Assembly (NCBI RefSeq): GCF_000497045.1
Contig: NW_015961950.1
Span: forward strand, 248,001 to 312,000
Source of the DNA: Kalmanozyma brasiliensis GHG001
Taxonomy: Eukaryota > Basidiomycota > Ustilaginomycetes > Ustilaginales
Direction: 5' to 3'
DNA length: 64,000 bases
Positions within the stretch are counted from its first letter, which is position 1; the number at the start of each line of letters is the position of its first letter. Both the position numbers and the translations under genes were made by a program. Shown here piece after piece: positions 10,201-20,700 of this stretch. The notes under the pieces are model-generated. The model did not search any database. It was not told the DNA's origin and saw only the letters and a program-made list of their open reading frames with translations.

Positions 10201-10877
10201 TCGATGCATCGGCGCTCGCGGTCCTTTTCGTAGTATTCGCGCAGCTCCTCCTTCTCGTCATCGAGCTCGCTGAGACGGTTCTCGATGTAGGCGAGGAGGT
10301 CGTCGATCTTGGTCCGCTTGGCACTGGTGTCTTCCATGATCTTGATGGACTCGGCTCTTCGTTGTTCGTAGACACGAGTACCCGCGACCTCTTTGAGGAG
10401 GCCGAGTCGCTCATGATCCTTGGCGTTTGTGAGGTGGGTGATTCTGCCCTGAGGGACGATATAGTATGGGTTGCTGCGAGAGAAACCGGCGGACTCGAGC
10501 AGGTTGGCTACGTCGGCTTTTGACGCCGACTTGCGGTCGATACTGTATTCATCCTTCTTGAGACCGATTGTCCTGCGGAGGATGACCTCGGTACCGTTGG
10601 TGGGGAAGCGGTTGTCGCTGTTATCAAAGACGATCTCTACGAAAGCTGAGAGGGTGGCCGAGGTGGAGCTTGAGCTGTCGTGAAGTAGCGACTGCCTCTC
10701 CTCTCGAGACATGGAAGTGTAGGCATCGGAAAGGACAAATCGGATGGCCGAGAAGAAGTTGGACTTGCCCGAACCATTTCGACCGACAACGACATTGTGG
10801 TGTGGCGAGAAGGGCTCCACGGCGGTCTGGTCTCGATAGGACTTGAAGCCCTGGATTGTGAGCGTCTTGATGTACAT
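7230..10877 (-). CDS. SMC3: Cohesin subunit Smc3
   Basis: Structural-maintenance-of-chromosomes ATPase that pairs with Smc1 to form the cohesin ring holding sister chromatids together. One exon, 1,215 residues, the family's usual size. The start MYIKTLTIQGFKSYRDQT matches Smc3 orthologues; the frame stays open for a further ~98 codons upstream but that part is unlike any Smc3. Domains: Walker A GRNGSGKS at residues 32-39; a lysine pair in GLKKDEY at 107-108, which corresponds to the Eco1 acetylation site; coiled coil from ~170; hinge about 500-660; returning coiled coil; signature LSGGQKSLVALA near 1107; Walker B FYLFDEIDANLD near 1134. An MCB-like cluster about 400 bases upstream fits G1/S control. 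Confidence 0.97.
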   Translation of the reverse strand: MYIKTLTIQGFKSYRDQTAVEPFSPHHNVVVGRNGSGKSNFFSAIRFVLSDAYTSMSREERQSLLHDSSSSTSATLSAFVEIVFDNSDNRFPTNGTEVILRRTIGLKKDEYSIDRKSASKADVANLLESAGFSRSNPYYIVPQGRITHLTNAKDHERLGLLKEVAGTRVYEQRRAESIKIMEDTSAKRTKIDDLLAYIENRLSELDDEKEELREYYEKDRERRCIEYSLHQRELTECAELLEKLEDERRRDVDASNERRTEFNDREKLLARLEAEIAATNQTVEQRNLERNQLEQERREVAKHLAQIESLVEELEEVGEKRADRRGALEAELTRIRAEIQQKQAQLEQLRPNLEAIQTEAEQLRARLEETKARVSALYSKQGRSAQFRTQRERDEYLRSQIGGLDQFIQSQQTRIEETGRERASVSERRNATLRSMEETEASLESRKDTVQQLAIEYAAKRDRRDELTETRKDLWKEEESLRSSLAYAGNELSNAQRKLVGMMDKNTVQGLLAVEKIADQLGLEDNVKGPIYQLFTVDDKYKTAVESVAGTSLFHVVVDTDDTAAKLLEVMTREKRGRVTFMPLNRLHPKEIDFPATQDAIPLIKKLQFDKAYTPAFQQIFGRSIVCQNLEIAAAYVRSHGVNAVTLDGDKVERKGALSGGYQDPRRSRLDAVIDVRKWKTQSEQDSAKQTEVQRRIAEIEQEVTALMGEMYTLQHRRDEARNSRGPLMDQLQRARTEVEDLAQRLQSIERREADQKLELKATQTQRAGLEEELRTPMSQGLTPQEAAQLDTLHAQEDQQKREWADKSNSLAELSKRRSILEIDLFENLRRRQEEIGSQLEALGESLGGDDAATASGVQDVSARKREIETLRRRIADREKRIKAIEKELDRLLQSQQDTQAKHDKTKADQAEDARSIARQQKNVERYLSKRSRLLDQRDRCNQLIRDLGVLPEEAFEKYINTNADKLLKNLHKVNESLKKFSHVNKKAVEQYNSFTKQRDQLLERRGELEQSAESIQELIDVLDQRKDEAIERTFKQVSKYFEEVFEKLVPAGRGRLIMQRRADIVGAGAAAAGDDSEEEAGPVENYTGVSIKVSFNSKHDEGLRIQQLSGGQKSLVALATVFAIQKCDPAPFYLFDEIDANLDALYRTAVANMIRELAENAQFITTTFRPEMVQVARKHYGVLFDANKVSSIRSITRDEAYEFVEAAATTEPAR

Positions 10878-11456
10878 CTTGAGTTGTCTGAGCCTCGAAG
10901 TCCTGAAGTGAGGGGTGGAAGTGCTGATGTGAGAGTCTGTCGATCTGTGCGTTTGAGATCTAAGAGCGGCCAACGACCATGATCGCGTTCGTGGAGATTG
11001 CGACGGAGACGCTTTTGAGACTGAAGGGAATGGGTCTTTGAGGCGACGTTGAAAGCGGGGGGAAAGGGAAGATTGACAAGGAGAGGGGAAGAGAGTGAAG
11101 GAAGCGCAGCCAAGCTTGAAGAAGCGCAGCCGGAAGAGCAACACGAAGCGCAAAAGGAAGCGCAGCTGCATCTCTGGACTCCCAGCTCTACAGCAGAGGA
11201 AAGCCCACGTCCCAGCTCGCTTGCTCAGATGCGTGACAATTTCAAGGAGTCTAGACAGGCGTAAAGTGGCTACGCGACGCGCGCGTCTCCTCCGACTGCA
11301 CCTTTGTTCGGCAATCTCACACCCAAGGCCGAAAAATTCACCTCATAGCCTCGACGACATTGATGATTGGGTTCGTGATAGGATGGATCGGAAAGCCTTG
11401 TTACGAGAAGGTCTAAGCAGGTTGTGGCTCGGAAGTTGCACAGGCACTCTTCTGGT
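10878..11456. other. SMC3 promoter / RRM gene 3' flank
   Basis: Upstream region of SMC3. A purine-rich stretch (about 11045-11160, GAAG/AGAG repeats on the plus strand) lies just before the coding region, and the ACGCG cluster is at 11272-11286. No separate gene is supported. Confidence 0.55.
11272..11286. promoter_or_regulatory. MCB-like cluster upstream of SMC3
   Basis: ACGCG is followed directly by the palindrome ACGCGCGCGT. ACGCG(T) is the core bound by fungal MBF (Mbp1/Swi6), which drives G1/S genes including cohesin in yeasts. Binding in this organism is inferred. Confidence 0.4.
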
Positions 11457-12605
11457 CTATCCGTCGAGATCCATGCCACTGCTCTTCTTTGCCTTCTTGG
11501 CCTTGACTGCGTCCCTTCGTCGCTTCTTCTTCTCCGCGGCAGCCCGGAGTGCGCTCGCATCCGATTTGGGCGTTCCTGCACTCTGCACCAGCCTTTGCGC
11601 CAGTGGCAGTCCGCCAAGTCGCTTGCCCAAAGCAGTGTGCTTGCCAGTGGCCTTGATAGCCTCGGCGCGTGCATCATCTCTAGCCTTCTTCTTGGCTTCC
11701 TCCGCACGCACTTTTCGTGCCTGTTCTTGCGTCAATAGGCGGTTGGCGAGGGGTTCGGGAATCCTTTGAGCGAGTGGCTTGGGCTTGGCCGCAGCTACGC
11801 CCGTGACCGAAGCCTTCTTCGGTCCTGTGGGAACGGCGGGAGCATTGGCTGCCTTGCCACCTTTCCTGTTGTTGTTGGCGGCGGCAGCTGCATTGTTCGA
11901 TTTCCTCGCGCGAGGTTCGACGAGTGCAGCCGTCTGAACTCGGGATCGCATGCTGGCAGGTCCAGTGGGGATGGCGGCGGGAACGGCTGGAACAGGAGCA
12001 GGTGTGTATGGCAGCGGAGCAGGGACAGAGATCATGTTGGCTGCCTTTTCCCGAGGACGCTGTGCGACGGCTTGCGCTGTGGCCCTGTTGAACTGGCTGT
12101 AAGCATCGCGCGGTGTCTCGGGCTTCTTGACCGTCACTTGCAGGATCCTACCGTCAGCCAGCGCACCGTTGAACTTGTCTGCGGCGTTCTCTGCATCCTC
12201 CTTCCTCTCGAAAGCGACCTCGAAGCCCACCGTCGGGTGGTTCGCCGAAGGGGCGGGTCGCTGCTTGACCTCCTCGACGCGGCCAAACGCGCCAAACGTG
12301 AGACGCACGTCTTCGTTTGAAGTGCCTGCGATCAGATTCGACACCACAATCCAGGTAGGACCGCTGGATCCACGAATGCTCAGCTCGGGTGGAGGATAGG
12401 ACATGCCGGATTGCGATTGGGCAGGCTGCGCAGAAGTCGAATGAGAGCCGTTCTGTCCACGGTAGGACTGGTTGGCAGCAGCGGCGTTAGGGCGTGCTCT
12501 AGAGTCGCGCGCGTAGGGGTCGCTGCGTCGTGCAGCGCGAGCATCCGAGGGACCATTCCTGCGTCCACCGCCTCGTCGGTTGGCGTCGCGCATGTTTACA
12601 TCCAT
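11457..12605 (-). CDS. RRM protein, ALY/REF (Yra1)-like
   Basis: A single-exon protein of 382 residues starting at the ATG giving MDVNMRDANRRGGG. The N-terminus is rich in Arg/Gly/Ala. One RRM spans residues ~84-160: RNP2-like WIVVSNLIAG, GAFGRVEEV, and RNP1-like VGFEVAFERKEDAENAADKF leading to GALADGRILQV. The FERKEDA..A....NG..DGR string closely resembles the RRM of the mRNA export adaptors ALY/REF/Yra1. The C-terminal ~220 residues are Ala/Lys/Arg-rich, with two PLAQR-type repeats (PLAQRIPEPLANRLL, PLAQRLVQ), a KKKRRR basic cluster and a short DLDG end. A role in mRNP assembly or export is inferred. The RRM alone could belong to another nuclear RNA-binding family. Confidence 0.8.
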   Translation of the reverse strand: MDVNMRDANRRGGGRRNGPSDARAARRSDPYARDSRARPNAAAANQSYRGQNGSHSTSAQPAQSQSGMSYPPPELSIRGSSGPTWIVVSNLIAGTSNEDVRLTFGAFGRVEEVKQRPAPSANHPTVGFEVAFERKEDAENAADKFNGALADGRILQVTVKKPETPRDAYSQFNRATAQAVAQRPREKAANMISVPAPLPYTPAPVPAVPAAIPTGPASMRSRVQTAALVEPRARKSNNAAAAANNNRKGGKAANAPAVPTGPKKASVTGVAAAKPKPLAQRIPEPLANRLLTQEQARKVRAEEAKKKARDDARAEAIKATGKHTALGKRLGGLPLAQRLVQSAGTPKSDASALRAAAEKKKRRRDAVKAKKAKKSSGMDLDG

Positions 12606-13329
12606 GGTGAACACGAAGGGTTTGTGCGTGGTTTTGACGGAGATGAAGGATCAGGAAAGGATGCGCTTTGACGGGCGGTTGAAGCGACTGAGGGCGATTC
12701 CAGCTTGTGGGTCGAGAGATGGAAACGATTCCTGATGTAACGACGCAGGGACGAAAGCTGAGGGGGTGGAAGACGGTAGCGGCGCGAAGGGGCTTGCACA
12801 AGAAGCTCGTGTTGGTTGTGGTGAAGAAAGCAGACCAAAATCTGTCTCGCGGATCAGACTTGGTCAGAGCGTGTCTTCGCGCGCCAGATTGAGCGGGTGC
12901 TGAAATCGGGCCTACAGTAGGCATTTCGCAGATCTGAAAGACTTGGGGAAAATAAGATCTTCACCGAAGACCACCCTGCTCGGAGCCGAACTCAGTGACT
13001 GTTGCCATGCTCTTTGAGCCGCAGGTTCACTGTTCGGCACAGACGGAACGGAAGTCTATAGTTTGCACGGTCTCCGATCTGTAGCGGGCGGATGAACTGG
13101 ATAGTGAATCATGATCGTAAGTGGTATCAACGTGAGCGTGCATAGCGGAGACAAGTGTTGCTACAAAGAAAGAGAGGCGCATAGAAGTAAGTGCGGAGGG
13201 ACCGATCTTGAAAGGCCAGAGTTGATGCCCGAGATGACTTCCAATTGTCGCATCCCAAGTCGAGCACAAGATGGCACGGGGCTGATGCCCATCACACGAG
13301 CACCGGAGCTCGAGAGCATCGAGGCTTGC
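12606..13329. other. RRM gene promoter / FHA gene 3' flank
   Basis: Spacer between two minus-strand genes. Short frames on both strands lack family signatures. No repeat, tRNA or mobile element was seen. Confidence 0.5.
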
Positions 13330-15864
13330 TTAAGGCTTGCCTGGGAGCGCCGCACCCAAACGAGCGAGATCTTTGCCCGCCAAGATCCATGCTGTGAGGC
13401 CAACAAAGACGACGCCCGCAGCGGCTAGCGTTTGTGGACCCACGACACGCTCTTGGGCACTCCGACCGGTGGTGTTGTCGCCGCCGCCGTCGCGGCCATG
13501 ACGTGTGTGAGAAAAGCCGTGGTTCTGCTTGAGCTGCGGTGTTTCCAAACCGGCTGCATCGCCTCTCGTTGCCTCTGGCCCAAGGTCCGGTGTGGTCACT
13601 TCGGTCGAGGTGGAAGGACGGGTCGAAGTCGAGTCGGCTATGCTCCGCACAGAGTGACTGGCGGACAAAGCATCGTCGTCTGGACTCGAGTGCGACAGCC
13701 TTGCACGCGAGCCGAGGCCCCATCGCTCGTCGTCTTCCGACCCCCTTGCGTCTGCCTCATGCAAGAGTCCTGCAGAAGAGCTGCCGTAGAGCAAGGAGCG
13801 CAGCGCGCTGTTGACGTGGCGCTTGTTGCGACGGCCATTGCCCCGCTTTGAGCGACTGCTTGGTGCAGACGAGCTGGCCAGCAACGAGGAGGGTCCAGCT
13901 ACATTGTTGGACGCCGAACCGTGCTCCTGCGAGGCATCGAGTTGCGGAGAACGTGCTGTGACGCTTCCGCCGTCTTGGCCGTGCTCATCCGATTCGCCAG
14001 AGGCATCTCTGTTGAGTTCGTCTTCCATTCGACGATTGGCCTCGTCCCAAGCCTGCACCACCTGTCGAAGCTCGTCCCGCTCCGTCTGCATGCCTTCGCG
14101 CTCCTTGCGCCAGCTCTCCTCAAAGTCGCTGCGGAACTCGGTCCAACGCCCCTCAATGCCTTTGAGCAGCGCGGCTGTCGTCTCTTCCGACGATCCAGCC
14201 GTCGGGGCTGCCGGAGACGCCTTTTGCTCGACCTCCTGCTCCAGAGAGTGGACGCGCTGCTCCAGAGTCTTGACCGTATCGGTGACCTGGGCGTGCTGAT
14301 CCTGCAGCCCGCGACTGAGCGCCAAAGCCTGTTCGAGCTGTGCAGCCAGCTCATCGAGACGTGCTGAAAGCGCTTCGTTCTGTGCGCGAAGCTCGACATC
14401 TCGCTCGTCGTTGGTCGATGCTAACGCAGCCTCGGCCGCGCTTGCGCCCAACTTGTGTGCTGATGTCACCTGGGGTGCACGTGAAGATTCGAGATCAGCA
14501 GCGTCTTCCGACAGGAGGTGAGCGGGCATGTCGGGCGGTGCGCGGGGTCCAATATGGTGGTGTGTGCTAGACTCTTCGTCGTCATTGCTCTGGGTGATTG
14601 TCTCCACGCTGGCCACGCTGGCACCATCGTCAAAGTCGTCGTGTTCCAGCGAGCGGCCAAAGTTAGATCCGCCGCGGATGGTTCCGAAGCCGTTCAGGCC
14701 GTGCCTTGAAGAGAAGGAGGAGCCAGACGCCGAGGCGACGGCATCCATCTCGCGTCTGGCCTCTTCCATCTGCATTTTGATGGTGCTGACTTCGCGCTTG
14801 ATCGAGTCTTGCTCGGAGAGGACGGATTCGAGACTGCGGATCTTTTCGACGTGTGCGGCCAATGAGGACTGCGTTTCTGAGAGCTGTGCCTGAAGCGCCG
14901 AGATGGTGGCAGAGTGTGCTTCGGTGGCTGCTTGTGTTTCGGCGTCCTTTGCGCGCTGCTGTTCTTGCTGCTCCTGTTGCTGTTGCGGGTTGACCGCGCC
15001 GGGAAGAGGAGGCACGAGGTGCGGATAGGGCGCGGAAGAGAGAGGCGGTGCGCCGCCGCCCAGCGTCTCGTGAATGTCGTTCATGGTTGCGTTAAGGCTG
15101 CCGAGGTCGTTCCATTGCTCTTTGCTCCTCTGCAACTCGCTCTGCAACTTGCTGAGGACATGATCAAAGCTGAAACCGGCTTTGGTCCTTCGAAGTCCAC
15201 CTTCTGCACCTGGGCCAACTCCGTTGCTGCCAAGAGGGCCGCCGTGCATCCCGCCGCGATACAGACTGGCAAAGTCGTGACGCAGGCTGAGAGCGTCTTC
15301 CGCAGTCAACACAAGGTATACGCGGCAGGCGACCTTGTGATGAATGATGGTCTTGTTATCGTCGCCAACAATGTCGATACCAAACTCGACCATGTCTTCG
15401 CTGTGCAACTCGAAGACGTCCGACTCTTGAGCCTCTGGCGAGAGACGCTCGCCGTTGATGAAGGTACCGTTGGAGGATTTGACATCCTTGATGTAGACCT
15501 TGCCGTTCTGACTCCATACCTCGGCGTGCATACGCGAAAGCACCTTGCTGTCAAAATAGCCATTGGTCGGGTTAGGGACGGTCTTTGCGTTGGTCTGTCG
15601 TCCGATCTTGATGCGGTTGTTGGGACCTGGCGGGGCGAGGCTGATCTGCTTGGGAGCAAAGGTGTCGTTGAGTGGATGCAAGTGCAAAGCAGGATAGACG
15701 AGTCCCTGCGCATTGGCTGCGGCCTCTGCGCTGCTGTAGAGTGGTGGGTTGGCGGGCTTGAGGCCGTTCGAGATGGCAGCAGTGGAGGGAGCGGATGGAC
15801 CGGCAGAGACGCCGAGGTTGGATGGAGCGTTTGCCATGGGAGTTCCGCCCATCAAGGACTGCAT
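13330..15864 (-). CDS. FHA / coiled-coil / tail-anchored protein, SLMAP-like (STRIPAK)
   Basis: A single-exon protein of 844 residues. An FHA phosphothreonine-binding domain lies at about 60-185, with KIGRQ, LSRMHAEVW and DVKSSNGTFINGERLS, the conserved Arg, Ser-x-x-His and Ser-Ser-Asn-Gly contacts. Ser/Ala-rich linkers and two coiled-coil regions (Gln/Glu-rich) follow. About 25 hydrophobic residues (TLAAAGVVFVGLTAWILAG) sit 10 residues from the C-terminus, a tail anchor. This order (FHA, coiled coil, tail anchor) is that of SLMAP in animals and Far9/Far10 or PRO45 in fungi, which recruit the STRIPAK phosphatase-kinase complex to the nuclear envelope, ER or mitochondria. Assignment is by architecture. 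Other tail-anchored FHA proteins exist. Confidence 0.82.
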   Translation of the reverse strand: MQSLMGGTPMANAPSNLGVSAGPSAPSTAAISNGLKPANPPLYSSAEAAANAQGLVYPALHLHPLNDTFAPKQISLAPPGPNNRIKIGRQTNAKTVPNPTNGYFDSKVLSRMHAEVWSQNGKVYIKDVKSSNGTFINGERLSPEAQESDVFELHSEDMVEFGIDIVGDDNKTIIHHKVACRVYLVLTAEDALSLRHDFASLYRGGMHGGPLGSNGVGPGAEGGLRRTKAGFSFDHVLSKLQSELQRSKEQWNDLGSLNATMNDIHETLGGGAPPLSSAPYPHLVPPLPGAVNPQQQQEQQEQQRAKDAETQAATEAHSATISALQAQLSETQSSLAAHVEKIRSLESVLSEQDSIKREVSTIKMQMEEARREMDAVASASGSSFSSRHGLNGFGTIRGGSNFGRSLEHDDFDDGASVASVETITQSNDDEESSTHHHIGPRAPPDMPAHLLSEDAADLESSRAPQVTSAHKLGASAAEAALASTNDERDVELRAQNEALSARLDELAAQLEQALALSRGLQDQHAQVTDTVKTLEQRVHSLEQEVEQKASPAAPTAGSSEETTAALLKGIEGRWTEFRSDFEESWRKEREGMQTERDELRQVVQAWDEANRRMEDELNRDASGESDEHGQDGGSVTARSPQLDASQEHGSASNNVAGPSSLLASSSAPSSRSKRGNGRRNKRHVNSALRSLLYGSSSAGLLHEADARGSEDDERWGLGSRARLSHSSPDDDALSASHSVRSIADSTSTRPSTSTEVTTPDLGPEATRGDAAGLETPQLKQNHGFSHTRHGRDGGGDNTTGRSAQERVVGPQTLAAAGVVFVGLTAWILAGKDLARLGAALPGKP

Positions 15865-17771
15865 GGTGGGCGACCGATCTTGAAATTGCGCCAGCGTTCG
15901 AGAGAAGGCTGAACGATGTTTGTGATGGTGGTGGTGGGCGTGATGAGGTGCGAGAGTGCGTGGATGAAGATGCTGCTAAGACGAGACCAGGAGCGCAAAC
16001 GAAATGCTACAACGGAAGCTGAAACAGGATGCAGAGGCAGAGAGACTGAGGCCGGTACGATTGCACAAAGGATCCGAGGGGATCAGACCGGGTTCTCGAA
16101 GCGGAAGTTACTGGCACTGGAGCGCTCCTTCAGACCAAATTGCAAGAAGTTTTGCTGGCAGTCGAGGTTGTAGCCCTAAACCTAGTGACCGAGTGATGGC
16201 CGGAGAAAGTTTGTACCGCAAAAGATTGAAGAGAGAAGCGAGGCAGGTCGATATAAGAGAGAGTGACGGAGAGAAGAGATGGATGCGAACGAGAAGATTG
16301 ATGAAGGTGAGCGTAAATGTCGAGACGACGAACGACGAGGGTACCAGATTGGAAGCTGCTTGGTCCATACAGTCTCACCCACAGACACACACCAACAGGC
16401 CGAGATGTGCTTGAGCGCATCATCGATCGCAGTCTGCGACGTCGCTGTGTGGAATTTTTGGTGATTTTGTTACTTGGCTGGCTGGCGGGCTGGCTGACTT
16501 GCTTGTGATGAGACCAAACTGCCTTCTCAAGAGACCACACGCGCTCTCACACGCTCACACGCCGGGGCCAGCCTGTGATTGTTTGCCAAAGGGCGCGAGT
16601 CTGTTTGGCGGTCGGCTGACTGTTGCCTGAGGCCCCTTTTTAGAAAATTTCGGGAAAGCAAATCGGTCAGGATCGAAATCGGGCAACGCGAAGGAGAGCG
16701 GGTCGTTGCCGATAGGCTGGTTCAGCAAGGCCATTCTGAGCTTGACACGACACATTAAGCACACAGCATGGAGACTGAACTCATTTGGCATGCCTTCCAT
16801 TCAAGACAAGAGGAGTTGAGAATGCATCACCGGTCAAGATGCAGCGTTGCTGCCGTAGTAAGTCTGAGCTCGGCGCCCCGTGTAGACCTCTGTCTCTGTC
16901 TCTCTCCAGAAGGCGTCTGTTGGTGGCTTCGGCCAATTCACACCTTTTGTCGCTTAAAATCCAATTTACGGTTGTTAGACGCAGGCTGCATGCCCGCACA
17001 CGCCGCCTCGCATCGTCTGGCCTGGTCTTTGACAGTTTCGGCTGCAGCAGCTGTGTTGGTTGGTTGCTCGTCCCCTTTGTCAAAGCAACTCTCACTCGAA
17101 GAAGTCACGCTTGCGTCCCCCTCCTAGACTTGTGACTTAGCTCGCATGGCTAGATCCGGCTGCTTTTAGTTGCAGTGCCGCGCGCGAATCTCAGAAGGGA
17201 CCGGTAGACATGGCCAAGGCGATCCCAACTCGAACCGCGCCGTGAACGCTGCCTCCGAACATTGATCCTTGCCTAGCCATCACACCATCCGACCACTTAA
17301 GACGACCCAAAGCCAGACGAAAGCGTCTCCTCTCCTCCCCTCTCCGCTCAGTTGCACCGCCACCAACGCCTTTCACTGGGTTTGCCCTCAGCGACAGCGC
17401 ACCGCTCTCGACTGAAGGTTACGGGCATTTCATTTGCACCGCTGTATTCCGTTACAACAGCGACAACGACGTTGATTCTACTTCTGTCTCTGCGCTGTCA
17501 CCAACAACGCAGAATCAGCGACATAGCTGCAGTCATCAAGCACGAGCATCCGCAGCTCATCCGAAGACTCGGGATCGTATTCGGCTCATCCGAGGTCGGG
17601 AGTGTCCCGAAGCTGAGTCGTCGATGCTGGCCTGACTCAGCCCATCAGACCGCGAGCATCGCGATCACAGCTCGGTCCGTCCGATAGACACACCGCCATA
17701 TACAAAGCACGGCAAGGAATGAACAAATGAAAGCTGGTTGCCTTGCTCCCCCATAGTGGCACTTGCGCAGT
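15865..17771. other. Long divergent promoter region, no supported gene
   Basis: A head-to-head spacer of 1.9 kb between the FHA gene (minus) and the arrestin-like gene (plus). It holds a GGCTGG-repeat patch near 16475-16500 and a CTCTGTCTCTGTCTCTCTCC pyrimidine tract near 16890. Frames up to ~137 codons exist but none resembles a protein family. Long UTRs with 5' UTR introns are plausible and would be invisible here. Confidence 0.5.
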
Positions 17772-20700
17772 ATGCCGTCCGCCAGCTCAGCCACCCACGA
17801 CGCATCAGCGGCACGCCCGCCATCGTCCGCATCGATGCCTGCGCTCAGCTCGTTGCAGCATGCGTCATCGTCGCGCAACGATGCCGACGGCTCATTACCC
17901 GGTCACGGTCTGGAATTCATCGCCAATCATCATCGTCAGCACAATCTCAACGACCCGGCACTCAAGGCGAATCCAGTCAAGTCACGCCGTTCTTCGCTCC
18001 TCCCTTCGGTGCTCAAGCCAAAGTTCAAAAGCGAGTCTCGCCGATCATTGAAACCCCCACTTCGATCCTCAACATCAGCTGCTGCTGCGCCACTACAGCC
18101 ACGCAGCTCCAGCAGGTCTGTCCACAATTACTCCCAATCCTTGCCCTCATTCGCTGCTGCCACGGTGCCTCGCCCCAGGCTTGACGCCAACATGTACGAA
18201 CCGTCCGTATGTGATCCGAACACGGCCCAGCATCATCGCTCCAACGCTCAGAGATCCGCTCCCGGCGCGCACCCAGGGCCTGACATTGCCGACGGCATGG
18301 AAGCCAAAGCGTCGGTCTTCCGCCCTGCTTATTCGCCTTCCACGGCTTTGTTGTCTTCTCCTGTTGATCAGCCCGAAGCGGACGGCTCGATTTGCTCCTC
18401 GATACACGCAAAGGGCCTCACCTTTGCCTCCATGCAAGTCATCCCGCCGGCTTCCTCCTCCCCTACTTCATTTGACTCGACATCTGCACCCAACACCCAC
18501 TCCGCTTCTCGCAGACAACCTCTCCGCAACGCTGCGTTTGTAGAAGAGGATTTTGCGGGCTCAGAGACGCCTATCGACAATTGCATCGACTCCCCAGCCG
18601 CCTCGCAAGGGCACGCAGACCCGTCAGAGCAGAGTAATGACGTTTCCTCGGTAACCGCCGCTGCCTATCCAACTCCACAACCTGCATCTAATCCCGCACC
18701 TCCGATCATCACGCGAACCGATGTCTCGGACGACAACGTCAGCCATCAAGTCGAGATTGCATCCTCTCCTGATTTGGTCGCAGCATCCTTCACGCCCTCC
18801 GTTACACCTCCTTCGATCTCGACGTTGGGTGCTAGCGCCTCAGAGACTAGCCTTTACCCGCCAATCCAAAGACTCCCGCAATCGGCTTCCGCTCCTGTCA
18901 TCTCGCCACGACGCTTTTCAAGTCTGGGTTTTGCGTCCGCGAACAACCTGGCAAACCAGACGGATCCGCAAAGCTCGTCTTCCGCATCTCGCACTGCTGC
19001 GCGCGACGTTACCGAAGAGCTCGATTCGCCCAATTCGCGCGAATCACGCAGCGTCCGAGCAGATCGACGAATGAGCATGCTCGACTTTCTCGCCGCTGGG
19101 CCAAGCGCTGATGCTTCGCCCCGTCGCATTCAAGCCAGTCTGTCGGCTGAAGACCTGTCACGCTCCGCACACGACACCTCTTCCCTCCGGGTCAGGCCCT
19201 CTGCGCTCACTCCTCCCTCCGTGCCCTTGTTTCAAGCCAGCCGCCAGTTTAGGCTAGGAGCAACCGCAATGCAGGCTCGTGCCCCCGTGTCCAAGACGTT
19301 CGACCTCTGCGATCAAGTCCGCGTCAGCGTCGAGCCGCTAGTCGATCGTCTCAACATGTTTGGCTCCATGCAGTCGAGTTCCAACTACTCGCTCGCAGGC
19401 TCCGTCGTCGTCGAGATCCCCAGACTCAACATTCCACGACTCTCTACGGCTGCCGGCCTCGCTCTTGACGGCTCGACCACAGAGTCGCCATCGGTGCATG
19501 TCGAATCGCTTACCGTCCGCTTCATGGGCTACTCTATCTATGTCGATGCTACTGGAAGGTACAACGCCATCAAGCTGACAGAGACTTTTCAAGAACTCCT
19601 CCCGCCAGAAGGGCACTCGTGCATCGTCGAGCTCAACGAGACCGCAACCTCGACAGTACAGATCGCGAGCAACGAAGACGATCATCAGAATCTCAAATAC
19701 GAGACCGAATTCGATCTCTCCGTTCCTGGCTGGCTGCCAGCTTCGCAGCGATCTCGATTTGGCGCGACCTTCTACTGCGTCCAGGCAACTGCCATTGTCC
19801 AAGGTCAAGCTGTTCTTTCGGCTCTCTCGGGTTTTGACGGCGAATTCAGCCAGACTTCACCCAGCCAGTCCTCTCCTCTGAGCCCGCCCGAGTCTCTCGA
19901 GTCCGAGTTGCGGGAGACAAGCATGGGCACAGGCGCTGGCTCTCTGAGAGACGCCAATTTTGCGACCCCTGCTACAATCGGCCGGAGCAAGAGCAGAAAG
20001 ACGTGGCTCAACAAGACGGCAAGACAGCTGCAGCTCCGCACCTCGAAGAAAACCACTGGCACCCATTCCGAACAAGGCGGGTCGGCCTCCAATAGTCGTC
20101 GCGGCTCCGGCTCCAAGGACGCCCTTCAGATCCTAGACCGTCAGGATCCGCTTTTTGGCAAGACGACGGAGGTCTCGAATCAGGTCATGCCGACAGGTCA
20201 ACATAACATCAAGAGCGAGTGTCTAAGTATCTTGGTGAGGAGATGCAGGGACGTCGTCCCTGTTCCCGTGGCTAGACTCGCTAGGCTCGCTACAGCCAGC
20301 CAATTGATGCGCGACGCAGGCACGACGCCTTCTTTGACGCAAAGCATGGTTGCTCTCGCTGGCCTCCATGATGGGTCCGCTCATGACGGGCGTTCGCAAG
20401 CACGTCTGCAGTCCTCGTTGGCCAGTCAGGGCGGGCTCCATCTTCCGGCCTCTGCGTCTATGCCAGCATCGTTGGGCGGAAGCGCTTCATTACCTTCACA
20501 GCCAGTTGATCGCGAAGCGGCATCAATGGCAACCATCATGGACTCGGACTCGGGCGATCCAGCCCAAGCGGATCTAGCGCCATCGCCTCGCATCGATACG
20601 CATCCGCCAAATTTCGTCCTTGATCCAGTACCAAGGGACGCCGAGCACGAAGCGGCTCCCAATGCGTCGAACGAGTCGAGCTTCAACATGCCGCCCGCGC

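Noticed and set aside
10878..11171. 98-residue N-terminal extension of SMC3
   Set aside because: Smc3 proteins begin at MYIKxLxIxGFKSY; the extension is Arg/Ser/Phe-rich and reads like UTR.
14914..15912. 332-codon plus-strand frame
   Set aside because: Antisense to the FHA domain coding region.
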